A DNA stretch of 64,000 bases from Marasmius tenuissimus (taxonomy: Eukaryota > Basidiomycota > Agaricomycetes > Agaricales > Marasmiaceae). A program made the position numbers and the translations under genes. Positions 35,201 through 44,130 of this stretch are shown one piece after another; position 1 is the stretch's first letter; each line of letters begins with the position of its first letter. A model generated the notes under the pieces. That model saw only the letters and a program-made list of their open reading frames with translations, ran no database searches and had not been told where the DNA came from. Location of the stretch: the NCBI GenBank assembly GCA_029532415.1, contig JAQOTA010000014.1:248001-312000 (forward strand), given 5' to 3'.

Positions 35201-35387
35201 TGCATCATTTTTCCGACATATTTTGGCTACTGACAGCTTGAATGACAATGGCTCAACGCCAATTTCTCTCAGCATCATGATCACAGTTAAATACATGATT
35301 TGAGATACTTTAATGAGTGAGAGTAGCATGATAATATCCTCATAATCAAAAAATACAGTGCATGTCTCATGGACGGCCAATTGACTG
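32252..35387 (-). mobile_element. Pogo-like DNA transposon, complete
   Basis: A 3,136-bp element with 24-bp terminal inverted repeats (CAGTCAATTGGCCGTCCGTG... at left, inverse CAGTCAATTGGCCGTCCATG at right; 23 of 24 identical), flanked by TA (32250-32251 and 35388-35389). It encodes a single two-exon DDE transposase on the minus strand with a CENP-B-type N-terminus. The TA target and DD35D spacing place it in the pogo/Fot1 branch of Tc1/mariner. The right 267 bp of it are duplicated at 46323-46589 as part of the large tandem duplication. Confidence 0.9.
32479..34902 (-). pseudogene. Pogo-like transposase (two exons, one nonsense codon)
   Basis: Cuts and pastes the element through its TIRs. 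Exon 1 runs from ATG 34902 to 34130 and exon 2 from 34075 to 32479, with a 54-bp intron 34076-34129 (GTGAGT...CTATAG). The N-terminal part has a helix-turn-helix region (WEVADKFAVDKMAISQRMEG) and a CENP-B-like second domain (YQPVGRTWIYKFYSRHPEIK). The catalytic core shows AMDETNCPRG (first Asp), LLMDGHASHF (second) and ALQGLDVVCF (third), giving DD35D. The C-terminal half is basic with a K/R/E/Q-rich coiled-coil-like stretch and an acidic tail. A TGA at 34810-34812 interrupts exon 1 after 30 codons, probably from CGA (Arg). Translation from the internal ATG 34776 would still give HTH plus DDE, so partial activity is possible. Confidence 0.85.
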
Positions 35388-35425
35388 TAATGGGCACGCA
35401 GACCACACAGCCACGTTGTCCCGCT

Positions 35426-35909
35426 TGTCATGAAGACGCCACTTTTCCCTCCACCATTTGCTCACATGATTATCACATGTCCTTTTCCCACGGTCACTTA
35501 CTATACATCCTTATTTCTCACGATTCCCTTTCTTAACCCACCATCGCGCAGCCTTAACCCACATCGCGCAGCCATCCCATTATCTCATACCGACTCATTC
35601 CTTATTCATCCTTGACTCATACTTACTCATACACGACTCATAGGTAGCCACTCCGACTCCAGCTCTGACTGTAGGATAGGTATATAAGCTAGCTAGTCTT
35701 CACCTGGTCCCTCATCTTGACCTCTTGTCGTTGGGACCAGGTGAGTAGTACAGTCTCCTTCGCTTTCCTTCTCTACAATAGATCTAACTTGTCGTTGGGA
35801 CCAGTTCTGCCTTATCTCTGCCTGAGTCGAGCCCGCTGCTCCTCTCCTAGCTTGCTACCACCGCTCTCTGCCTTCGCCGTCTCCGATAGAAGCTCAGCAC
35901 TTTGTGACA
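35426..35909 (+). repeat. 5' LTR of Ty3 copy 1
   Basis: 484 bp with inverted termini TGTCA...TGACA. It contains direct repeats of a GACTCATAC type in U3 (about 35600-35640), a TATA box (35681-35688) and a 17-bp direct repeat CTTGTCGTTGGGACCAG (35724-35740 and 35788-35804). The first copy of that repeat is followed by GTGAGT, so the 64-bp interval looks like a GT-AG unit. Confidence 0.95.
35681..35723 (+). promoter_or_regulatory. Predicted Ty3 promoter and transcript start
   Basis: TATATAAG at 35681-35688 lies 33 bp upstream of ATCTTGACCT (35714-35723). The latter is the perfect complement of the primer-binding site, so under Tf1-type self-priming the transcript should start at about 35714. 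The TATA-to-start distance is the normal one, which supports the prediction independently. Confidence 0.7.
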
Positions 35910-35911
35910 TT

Positions 35912-35921
35912 AGGTCAAGAT
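35912..35921 (+). promoter_or_regulatory. Self-priming primer-binding site (predicted)
   Basis: AGGTCAAGAT begins two bases after the 5' LTR. It is exactly complementary to ATCTTGACCT at 35714-35723, the predicted first ten bases of the RNA. No match to a tRNA 3' end (normally beginning TGG) is seen. This is the arrangement known from Tf1-like elements, where the folded 5' end of the RNA, cut by RNase H, primes minus-strand synthesis. Confidence 0.7.
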
Positions 35922-36503
35922 CCTCTATTGCACTGACAGCCTCGCCGAAAGGAAGGTTGTCCTTGCAAGTCTACAACGGCTCCTGCACGAGACTGTTATC
36001 AACGACCACACGGAGTAGACCCCAAGACTTCCTTATTCTGGAACCAGAGAAATCCCACACAAACCAGCTGGTACAAGTGTAAAAACCAACCCTGCCCAAA
36101 CGCTACTCCAGAGAATTCAATCCCCGAGACTTTTCCCTTCGAAGACGACGAAGTACTTAATCCTATCCCTGCTCCCCGTGTACCAACCCCTGAACAAGAA
36201 CCGACACCTCCGTCGCCACCGCTCTCCACTTCAGAACTTACAACTTCACTTGCACGCCTCACAGTAGCAGGCCCATCAGAAAAACCCGACAGTCCACCTA
36301 CCGCTGCCAATCCTGTCACTCCTAGTCCTCTTGATACACCGACCGCCCGTACCGAGATCCCAGCATTTGTTGCCTCAGAAGCCACCTTCGCTGTAATCCA
36401 GACCCCGACCAACACCAGACCATCTTCCGCTGCTGCACACAGAGCTCCTTCACCCACCGCATCCACCACATCTACCCATACTTCAGAATCTGACACCACC
36501 AAC

Positions 36504-37685
36504 ATGTCTACATCCACTACTGCGAGCCAAGCCACGTTGGACGAAGTCCTGAGGGCAATGGTGAAATCCCAGAAAGAAACCCAAGCACAGCTAGACGCCA
36601 TCAGGGAAGCCTTCCAATCCAACAAAGAGCCAGGAAGGATCATTGCCAAACCCAGTAACTTCAAGGGGGAAACCTGGGATGTGGCTCGATTCCTACCCAT
36701 GTTCAAGAACTGGGCCATACAAGAGAAGGTTCTCCAGCACCCAACGGAGAAAGATCAATTGGACGAGCGGAAGACAATTCAGTCTGCTCTGTCCTTCTGC
36801 GAAGGGAAGGCAGGAGCTTGGGCAGCCTACTACCTGATACAGGCCAACAAGGTAGCCCTGGGAGAGCTCCCTGCCGATCAGTTCCCTTTCGGAGGAAGAT
36901 GGGCTCAGTTCGAAGAAGCCTTCAAAGTCCGATTCGGGGCAGCCAATGAAAAGGCAGATGCCATCGAAATCCTTACCAACCTTAAACAAGGGAACAAGAC
37001 TGCAACTCTCTACAGTCAGGAATTCAAGGAGGCCGCAATGAAGACAGGACTATCAGACGCAGATCTTCGAATCCGATACCGCAAGGGTCTGAACGCAGAC
37101 CTTAAACGATTATTGGTGATGATGGAATTGTCCCAAGGAGAACCCGCCAATCTAACCGAACTAGAAACACAAGCTTGCAAAGCAGAGAGGTCCTTGCAGG
37201 AGGAAGGATTAGCGGCCAAGAGACAGGTAGAAACGACTGTCACTACTATTAGCGCGAACCGTTCCAACATCCCCACGGGAAATGGACGCACTAGGGAGGA
37301 CTTTGTGAAAGCAATGCGGGGGAAGTGTTACGGATGCGGGGCGAGTGATCATACCAAGGCCAATGGGAACCACGGACAGGATAAATGCAACTACTGCGCA
37401 CGTCCTGGACACAGGTCCAATGTATGCCAGGATAAGTACCTAGGGAGAGCACCCGGAGGAGGAATTCGACGCCAACAGATTTCAGCCACCCCTTTCACTC
37501 TCTTCCCGGATGAACCGACACCTGCACCTTCGTACTCGCCACTGCCAGCGGCCCCTACTGCCCAGATCTCTGCCACTCCCTCTTCCACTCCCAACATGGA
37601 TGCCGTTGCCCAAATCGCGGCCCTTCAACAAGCCCTAGCCCAACAGAACACTATTCTCCAACAACTCATGCAAAAGGATTTTTAA
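36504..37685 (+). CDS. gag: Ty3 Gag (copy 1)
   Basis: 393 residues from ATG 36504. It has a retrotransposon Gag domain in the N-terminal two thirds (PSNFKGETWDVARFLPMFKN onwards) and two zinc-knuckle-like motifs at about residues 275-312. The second, CNYCARPGHRSNVC, is a canonical CX2CX4HX4C. The tail is P/Q-rich. It forms the particle and binds RNA. The same frame is open upstream from 35937 with a proline-rich extension (PTPEQEPTPPSPPL) but contains no ATG, so an N-terminally longer product from a non-ATG start is possible. The stop is TAA 37683-37685; pol follows in the -1 frame. Confidence 0.9.
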   Translation: MSTSTTASQATLDEVLRAMVKSQKETQAQLDAIREAFQSNKEPGRIIAKPSNFKGETWDVARFLPMFKNWAIQEKVLQHPTEKDQLDERKTIQSALSFCEGKAGAWAAYYLIQANKVALGELPADQFPFGGRWAQFEEAFKVRFGAANEKADAIEILTNLKQGNKTATLYSQEFKEAAMKTGLSDADLRIRYRKGLNADLKRLLVMMELSQGEPANLTELETQACKAERSLQEEGLAAKRQVETTVTTISANRSNIPTGNGRTREDFVKAMRGKCYGCGASDHTKANGNHGQDKCNYCARPGHRSNVCQDKYLGRAPGGGIRRQQISATPFTLFPDEPTPAPSYSPLPAAPTAQISATPSSTPNMDAVAQIAALQQALAQQNTILQQLMQKDF

Positions 37686-37690
37686 GTAGG

Positions 37691-40600
37691 GTGTCCGCCT
37701 TCGCCGTGACGAAGACACCCTCACCAGCTTCAGTCTATGCTTCCTCCTCGTATGACTCAATTCACTCATGTACAATATCCTCCGTTCGCGAAATAGACAC
37801 TCTCTCACCTCACTTCCGCATACGAGTCACACTGAAAGGAAAGCATCGCCAGACTGAAACAACGGCCATGATCGATAGCGGGGCCACCGCATTATTTCTT
37901 GGAAAATCCTTTGTCGCAACCAATTGCATCACCACCTTCCCTCTCCAACACCCGATTCGAGTTCACAACATCGATGGAACGCTAAACCAGGCTGGAAGCA
38001 TCACACGCTACGCTCGTCTAGGTCTGGTAGTGGAGGACACTGAGACGTGGACGGACTTCTTGGTTACGGATCTAGGAGGAGAGCACGTTATATTAGGACT
38101 ACCCTGGCTTCGGAAGACCAATCCTCAGATCAACTGGAAAGGGGGACAACTTTCAGTCCCAAAACGAGGAGTGGAGATAGAAGAAGTGGAGGACGAAGAG
38201 AAATGGGCAGGAACAGGTAATCCACCACTCAGCGACGCTATTCTTGAAGCTATCGACGACCCCTTCGAAACCATCCATGCATCCATTATCGAAACACCCC
38301 CGGTGGAGCCTGAAGATGCAACGCCACTTTATCATATCATGGCCAACCGGGCCGCACGCAGATCTCTAGTCAAAAAAGGAATCTTGGAGGACTGTCATGA
38401 CGAGGTATGGGTTGCAGCAGGGTACACGTACTCTCAACAGATTGCCGAAGAAACCAACAAGGAAAAGCCAAAACAGTCATTCGAGGAGATGGTACCAGAA
38501 TCATATCGGGAATACGCTAAAGTCTTTTCTGAGCAGGAATCCGAACGACTTCCAGCTCACAAGCCATGGGATCACGCTATCGAACTCACACCAGGATCAC
38601 CACAGACCATGAAAACGAAGGTCTACCCTATGTCACTCAACGAACAACAAGAACTGGACAAGTTCCTGGAAGAGAATCAACGGAAAGGCTACATCCGACC
38701 CTCGAAATCACCTCTTGCGTCACCTGTTTTCTTTGTGAAGAAGAAGGATGGGAAACTCAGATTCGTGCAGGACTATCGGAAACTTAACGAGTATACTATC
38801 AAGAACCGTTATCCACTCCCCCTGGTCACAGATATCGTCAATCGACTCCAAGGTGCGAAGTATTTCACAAAGTTTGATGTACGATGGGGATACAACAACG
38901 TACGGATTAAGGAAGGAGATGAATGGAAGGCCGCCTTCGCAACGAATAGGGGACTTTTCGAACCAAGAGTGATGTTCTTCGGACTCACTAACTCGCCTGC
39001 TACGTTCCAATCCCTCATGAACTCTATATTTGCCGATCTCATCGCCCTAGGAAAAGTCGCCGTTTACCTGGACGACATTCTTATCTTCACCAGCACGCGA
39101 GAGGAGCATCAGATCCTAGTCAAAGAGGTCTTGTCACGACTCCAGAAACACGACCTCTACCTGCGACCAGAGAAATGCCAATTTGAACAACAGGAAATCG
39201 AGTACTTGGGACTCCTGATCAGTGAAGGCCAAGTACGCATGGATCCAGCTAAAGTCAGAGCTGTACGAGAATGGGCAACCCCTCGAAATCTGCGTGATGT
39301 CCGGGGCTTTTTGGGATTCGCCAACTTCTACCGACGATTCATTAAGGATTTTGCGAAAACGGCACGACCACTGAACGACCTCACACGGAAACATGTCTCC
39401 TTCGACTGGGGAACCCAACAACAAGCAGCCTTTGACGAACTTCGAACAGCCTTCACCACTGCTCCAATCCTAACTCTTTGGGACCCAGACCGGCCAACAC
39501 GCATTGAAGTCGACGCCTCTGGATTTGCTACAGGAGGAGTACTATCCCAGAAATTGGAGGACGGCTTATGGCATCCAGTTGCATTCCGATCAGCATCCAT
39601 GCAGCCAGCGGAGAGAAATTATGAGATATGGGACCGGGAAATGTTAGCCATCATCGACGCCCTGAAGGACTGGCGATACTTCCTGGAAGGACAACCTCAG
39701 CCATTCGAAATCCTAACCGACCATTCGAATTTGGAATTCTGGAAGAACGCTCAAAACCTAAGTCGCCGACAGGCTCGCTGGGCACTCTATCTGTCCCGTT
39801 TCCACTTCCAACTCGGTCATCGCCCTGGCAAAACCAACACACTAGCCGACCCCCTCTCTCGCATGACAGCACATCAGGTCTCAGATAATGAGGACAATCG
39901 CCAACAAGTGGTTCTCGGACCAGAAGTCTTTGTACAAATTGCAGCCACAGCATTGGTCAACCCACTCGAAAATCGGATCAGGGAAGCCTCTATTAGAGAA
40001 GCTGAAGTATTGGAAGGACTCCGGCAGTTGAAGAAGAATGGGCCGTCGCGATTGGTAAACGGACTAGCTGAGTGGGAAGAGGACAACGGACTGGTATATC
40101 ACAGAGGGCGAGTATATGTACCCCCAGATGAGGAGCTGCGAAGGGAGGTAGTGCGACAGTGTCATGACGACCCAACCGCAGGACATCCTGGGCTCCACGG
40201 CACACTTGACCTGGTAGACACTCACTTCTGGTGGCCAACCATGCGCTCGTTCGTGGAGAAATACGTGGAAGGATGCGATTCCTGCGCACGCAAAAAGCTA
40301 CACCGACACCCGCGCGCTGTTACACAACCCCTCGAAGTACCGAATGGCCCATGGGAAGAAGTTGGAGTCGATCTGATCACTCAGCTGCCAGACTCTCACG
40401 GCTACGATGCCATCCTGGTCTGCACTGATCTCTTCACGAAACAGGTCCACACCATTCCCTGCACCACTACCATCACCGCTGAAGGGATAGCAGACCTCTA
40501 CTACCGAGAAATATTCCGACTACATGGACTACCCCTGCGTTTCGTATCCGATCGAGGTCCTCAGTTTAACGCCAAGCTCACCAGAGCGCTACTAAAACGA

Positions 40601-41440
40601 CTAGGAATCAAGGGTAGCTTCACCTCAGGGTACCACCCCCAGGCCAATGGACAGACAGAAAGAGCAAACCAGGAGGTGGAAAAGTACTTGAGGTTGTATA
40701 CGAACTACCGACAAGACGATTGGTCCGAACATCTTCCACTCGCAGAGTTTGTACTCAACTCCCGCACGCACTCGGCTCACCATTTATCCCCCTTCGAACT
40801 CCTATATGGGTACCTGCCCCTTTTCAATATCCCAGTGGGACGACGATCCGGGGTTCCAGAAGTCGAAAACCGCATCAACATTCTGCGGGAAGTACGCCGG
40901 GATGCGGGGGCAGCTCTACACTTGACGAAACGACACCAGAAGGAGGGATACGAGCGAGGAAAGAAGAAGGCACACCAGTTCAAGGTTGGGGACTTTGTTT
41001 GGCTGGACGGATCGGACTTCAACCTGAAACTGTCAAGCGAGAAGCTGGGCGATCAGAGCCTGGGCCCCTTCGAGATAGTACAGGAAGTGGGAGGTTTGGA
41101 CTATCGGTTGGATTTGCCAGAAGAGCTGGGGCGACACCACGCCATCTTCCATGTCGACAAACTCTACCCCTACAAAGGCAACCTGATTAACGGTCTACTA
41201 CCTGAACCCCCGGGGCCAATCGAGATCGAGGGCGAGGACGAACCGGAGTATGAGGTGGACGAAATTCTTGACAGTCAGTACAGGTGGCACCGGTTGGAGT
41301 ATAGAGTCAAGTGGAAGGGAGACCACCGAAGCACATGGGAACCAGCACCGAACCTGAAGAACGCACCACGAAAGGTAAAAGAGTTCCACAAGAAACACCC
41401 GGCGGCAGCAGGACAGCACCCCGAGACAACTAAGGTGTAG
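37691..41440 (+). CDS. pol: Ty3 Pol with chromodomain (copy 1)
   Basis: About 1,249 residues. Order: aspartic protease (MIDSGATALFLG, residues 60-71); reverse transcriptase (about 300-480, VYLDDILIF near 458); RNase H (VDASGFATGGVLSQK, later LTDHSNLEFW); integrase zinc finger (HPGLHG..., CDSCARKK, about 815-870); DDE core (GVDLITQLP, SDRGPQFNA, TERANQEVEKYL); and a C-terminal chromodomain (YRVKWKGDHRSTWEPAPNLK), which in chromoviruses steers integration to marked chromatin. No ATG exists before residue 60, next to the protease active site. The frame is -1 to gag and open upstream into it, so Pol is most likely made by -1 slippage at the TTTTT run (37679-37683) beside the gag stop. 37691 is a GTG and only a nominal start. 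Confidence 0.92.
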   Translation: MSAFAVTKTPSPASVYASSSYDSIHSCTISSVREIDTLSPHFRIRVTLKGKHRQTETTAMIDSGATALFLGKSFVATNCITTFPLQHPIRVHNIDGTLNQAGSITRYARLGLVVEDTETWTDFLVTDLGGEHVILGLPWLRKTNPQINWKGGQLSVPKRGVEIEEVEDEEKWAGTGNPPLSDAILEAIDDPFETIHASIIETPPVEPEDATPLYHIMANRAARRSLVKKGILEDCHDEVWVAAGYTYSQQIAEETNKEKPKQSFEEMVPESYREYAKVFSEQESERLPAHKPWDHAIELTPGSPQTMKTKVYPMSLNEQQELDKFLEENQRKGYIRPSKSPLASPVFFVKKKDGKLRFVQDYRKLNEYTIKNRYPLPLVTDIVNRLQGAKYFTKFDVRWGYNNVRIKEGDEWKAAFATNRGLFEPRVMFFGLTNSPATFQSLMNSIFADLIALGKVAVYLDDILIFTSTREEHQILVKEVLSRLQKHDLYLRPEKCQFEQQEIEYLGLLISEGQVRMDPAKVRAVREWATPRNLRDVRGFLGFANFYRRFIKDFAKTARPLNDLTRKHVSFDWGTQQQAAFDELRTAFTTAPILTLWDPDRPTRIEVDASGFATGGVLSQKLEDGLWHPVAFRSASMQPAERNYEIWDREMLAIIDALKDWRYFLEGQPQPFEILTDHSNLEFWKNAQNLSRRQARWALYLSRFHFQLGHRPGKTNTLADPLSRMTAHQVSDNEDNRQQVVLGPEVFVQIAATALVNPLENRIREASIREAEVLEGLRQLKKNGPSRLVNGLAEWEEDNGLVYHRGRVYVPPDEELRREVVRQCHDDPTAGHPGLHGTLDLVDTHFWWPTMRSFVEKYVEGCDSCARKKLHRHPRAVTQPLEVPNGPWEEVGVDLITQLPDSHGYDAILVCTDLFTKQVHTIPCTTTITAEGIADLYYREIFRLHGLPLRFVSDRGPQFNAKLTRALLKRLGIKGSFTSGYHPQANGQTERANQEVEKYLRLYTNYRQDDWSEHLPLAEFVLNSRTHSAHHLSPFELLYGYLPLFNIPVGRRSGVPEVENRINILREVRRDAGAALHLTKRHQKEGYERGKKKAHQFKVGDFVWLDGSDFNLKLSSEKLGDQSLGPFEIVQEVGGLDYRLDLPEELGRHHAIFHVDKLYPYKGNLINGLLPEPPGPIEIEGEDEPEYEVDEILDSQYRWHRLEYRVKWKGDHRSTWEPAPNLKNAPRKVKEFHKKHPAAAGQHPETTKV

Positions 41441-41461
41441 TCATCGAGGACGATGAAGCGT

Positions 41462-41471
41462 AGAAGGGGGG
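41462..41471 (+). other. Polypurine tract of Ty3 copy 1
   Basis: AGAAGGGGGG, three bases upstream of the 3' LTR, is the expected primer for plus-strand DNA synthesis. Confidence 0.85.
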
Positions 41472-41474
41472 TAA

Positions 41475-41958
41475 TGTCATGAAGACGCCACTTTTCCCTC
41501 CACCATTTGCTCACATGATTATCACATGTCCTTTTCCCACGGTCACTTACTATACATCCTTATTTCTCACGATTCCCTTTCTTAACCCACCATCGCGCAG
41601 CCTTAACCCACATCGCGCAGCCATCCCATTATCTCATACCGACTCATTCCTTATTCATCCTTGACTCATACTTACTCATACACGACTCATAGGTAGCCAC
41701 TCCGACTCCAGCTCTGACTGTAGGATAGGTATATAAGCTAGCTAGTCTTCACCTGGTCCCTCATCTTGACCTCTTGTCGTTGGGACCAGGTGAGTAGTAC
41801 AGTCTCCTTTGCTTTCCTTCTCTACAATAGATCTAACTTGTCGTTGGGACCAGTTCTGCCTTATCTCTGCCTGAGTTGAGCCCGCTGCTCCTCTCCTAGC
41901 TTGCTACCACCGCTCTCTGCCTTCGCCGTCTCCGATAGACGCTCAGCACTTCGTGACA
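41475..41958 (+). repeat. 3' LTR of Ty3 copy 1
   Basis: 484 bp, same ends as the 5' LTR. It differs by substitutions at positions corresponding to TTCGCT/TTTGCT, GAGTCGAG/GAGTTGAG, AGAAGC/AGACGC and CTTTGT/CTTCGT. It is followed by the target duplication CCGCT. Confidence 0.95.
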
Positions 41959-43191
41959 CCGCTCTTAAACTGCAACCACCATCACTGCCAATCAGCATAT
42001 CCTGTCGTTCCTGTCAACAGGTTGTCACGCTATCCTTACCATAAAGAGGTATGAAGCTCAAGAATGACAGCCCAACCAAAGCAAATCAAGACAATTGAAC
42101 TTTGTCAATCAGGGTCATGGTTGAGATTGGAAGTGTTGGTACGTTGTCAAAGCCTCTCTTTTGTTGAGCACTAAATGATTGAGGACCATTATGAACCTCA
42201 GGCTACACACAGAGCGCTCCAGACATACCCTCTACTGCTCTCTTCCTTCGGATAACACCACATAACAAGTTGATGGGTTTACCTAGACCAGAATCCCTCA
42301 TGTCAAGGAAGAATAGGCAGGCTTTACGAGGAGATTACAGAGGGAATCAGGGATAATTTGATGTTACCAACAGAAAAGGTATGCAAACCTTCCATTATTT
42401 CTGAACTGGCTGTCTAGCTGACATGTTCCGGCCAGAACCACCCAGGGGCCATCGGATTCGTACTGGTGGACGTGCACCTCACAAGAATGTGATTCGAAAG
42501 GTCCGTGTGCTATCTACAAGCATCAACGTCATGATGAAGCTGCCCAGCTGATATTGCCATTTATGGGCAAGAGAAAGCCAAGCACACAGACCACCCTCAA
42601 AAGGTATAAATACCGCCGTTCCCCAAGTATATTTTGCCCATCCCCTCCCCACACCTCCAGGCTTCCTATTCACAGTTCAGACGTCAGCAAGGGCCTATGT
42701 TTGAGATATGTCTCAGCGCCTCCCTCATCTTGATGGTTGCTAAGACTGTTCTGTGCTATCAAGACCACAACATCGGCCAATCCAATGCCAACCGAAGTAG
42801 CAGCACGGCGACTCCAAGCTGAGGCAACGTACTCTGCACCAAGAATTAGTAAGTACATTCAGTAGGGTCAATGTTTGCCAGGCTGTATGTATCTATGTGT
42901 AGTCCTGCGAAATGTAGTGATAGTCTATGTCCTAACTATCGCGTGGTACTGAATGAAAATTGTCTTTTTTTAATTCTCCGTTTCGTGGAGTGCTCATGTG
43001 CCGACATGAGAACAGCCGAGTTCATGGTTGCTCAGGAGTGCTGAATTGTTCACGAGCACTGTGAGCCTCGTAGTGCTCATGAGCGCACATGAAAAACAAG
43101 GTGTCCTACGTGCGCTTGTGAGCAGCCCCGAGGCTCACAGTGCTCATGACCGCTCACGAGTGATTTGGGCATTCATGAGCGGTCAGAATCT
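41959..43191. mobile_element. Family C element, copy 2, right part (unit 1)
   Basis: Sequence after the Ty3 target duplication. No recognisable gene until the palindrome-rich end at 42985-43191, whose terminus GAGCGGTCAGAATCTA is the inverse of the left end of the copy at 12668. A TATAAATA box lies near 42604. Its right neighbour resumes copia A. Confidence 0.6.
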
Positions 43192-43259
43192 AGTGACCTT
43201 TGTTCTGGTGACAAGCAGTTTTTGACGAAAGCTGGTTCCTTAAATGTCAAAAGGAACTA

Positions 43260-43433
43260 CAGTAGAATACCTCATATGGAATAACATCATATGGAATAAT
43301 AGGTCATATGGAATATGGTTTTGGTGGAAAAAAAGTTCAAAACACCCTATATTCCATATGTCATATGGAATAACCGCAATATGGAATGAGATTTTGGCTT
43401 CCCCAAGCATATTCCATATGAGGTATTCCACTG
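43260..43433. mobile_element. CATATGGAAT-type MITE, copy M2
   Basis: 174 bp, flanked by TA (43258-43259 and 43434-43435). Same family as M1 and in opposite orientation to M3, which lies 200 bp away. Confidence 0.85.
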
Positions 43434-43631
43434 TACCTGGATCAATAGAGTTAGATTGATCCAACAAACCTGTCTGATCTATACCCTTTAATTTATACCC
43501 TTATGACGGTCATGGAGATCATAATGATGACAATCTGTTTAATCTTCCAAATATACCTCCACCACCTGATTCTGACGACAGTCATGACCAAGGGGGAGGT
43601 GCTCCCGAACATCAGGATTCAGATGATGATA

Positions 43632-43805
43632 CAGTGGAATACCTCATATGGAATATGCTTGGGGAAGCCGAAATCTCATTCCATATTGCGGTTATTCCAT
43701 ATGACATATGGAATATAGGGTGTTTTGAACTTTTTTTCCACCAAAACCATATTCCATATGACCTATTATTCCATATGATGTTATTCCATATGAGGTATTC
43801 TACTG
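43632..43805. mobile_element. CATATGGAAT-type MITE, copy M3
   Basis: 174 bp, flanked by TA (43630-43631 and 43806-43807). It is the near-exact inverse of M2, so the two can pair as a large hairpin around the copia A hinge. Confidence 0.85.
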
Positions 43806-44130
43806 TATGGACAATCATCAACCCCATAACAACAGTTTTGGATCACTGAAAGGTCCCACTATTCAACCTAACAGTTATAGTCCTGATCCCAGTACTGCAG
43901 GTCCTTTGAACATTCCACAAAATAACCCTTTTGGTTTTAATTGTGAACACCAACAGGAATGGAGGAATTTGCTTAGGAATAATCCTCGAACAGTATTTCC
44001 ACCACCCCAACCACAGGTTCAAAGGAATCCTGTGTGTATGCGCACTGTTCCTAATAGACCTGGAAATGTCTATGGAGACAGACCTCCTGTAGCTATAGAA
44101 CGCAATATTGAGTCAGATTCAAACTGGCAA

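Larger units (their letters stand above)
35426..41958 (+). mobile_element. Full-length Ty3/chromovirus retrotransposon, copy 1
   Basis: A 6,533-bp element with 484-bp LTRs (35426-35909 and 41475-41958), a perfect 5-bp target duplication CCGCT (35421-35425 and 41959-41963), a self-complementary primer site, gag, pol with C-terminal chromodomain, and a polypurine tract. Both long ORFs are open. The LTRs differ at four positions that I can see, so insertion is fairly recent but not immediate. It lies inside the family C element, 36 bp from the pogo end. Confidence 0.95.
43192..44130 (+). pseudogene. Copia A integrase-RT hinge (unit 1)
   Basis: Continues copia A after the family C element. Pieces read SGDKQFLTKAGSLNVKR, then across a MITE an acidic hinge (PNIPPPPDSDDSHDQGGG), then after a second MITE NNPRTVFPPPQPQVQRNP and VYGDRPPVAIERNIESDSNW, typical of the linker before reverse transcriptase. 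It ends abruptly near 44130 where copia B begins on the other strand; the N-terminal RT part of A is not present. Confidence 0.6.

Noticed and set aside
35717..36082. Open frame across the Ty3 LTR and leader (repeated at 46919-47284)
   Set aside because: It has no ATG, overlaps the LTR, primer site and the more plausible gag-frame extension, and its product has no family resemblance.
35999..36718. 239-codon minus-strand ORF opposite the gag leader (and 47201-47920)
   Set aside because: It is the antisense shadow of the proline/serine/threonine-rich gag leader; the V/G/S-rich product is a composition artefact.
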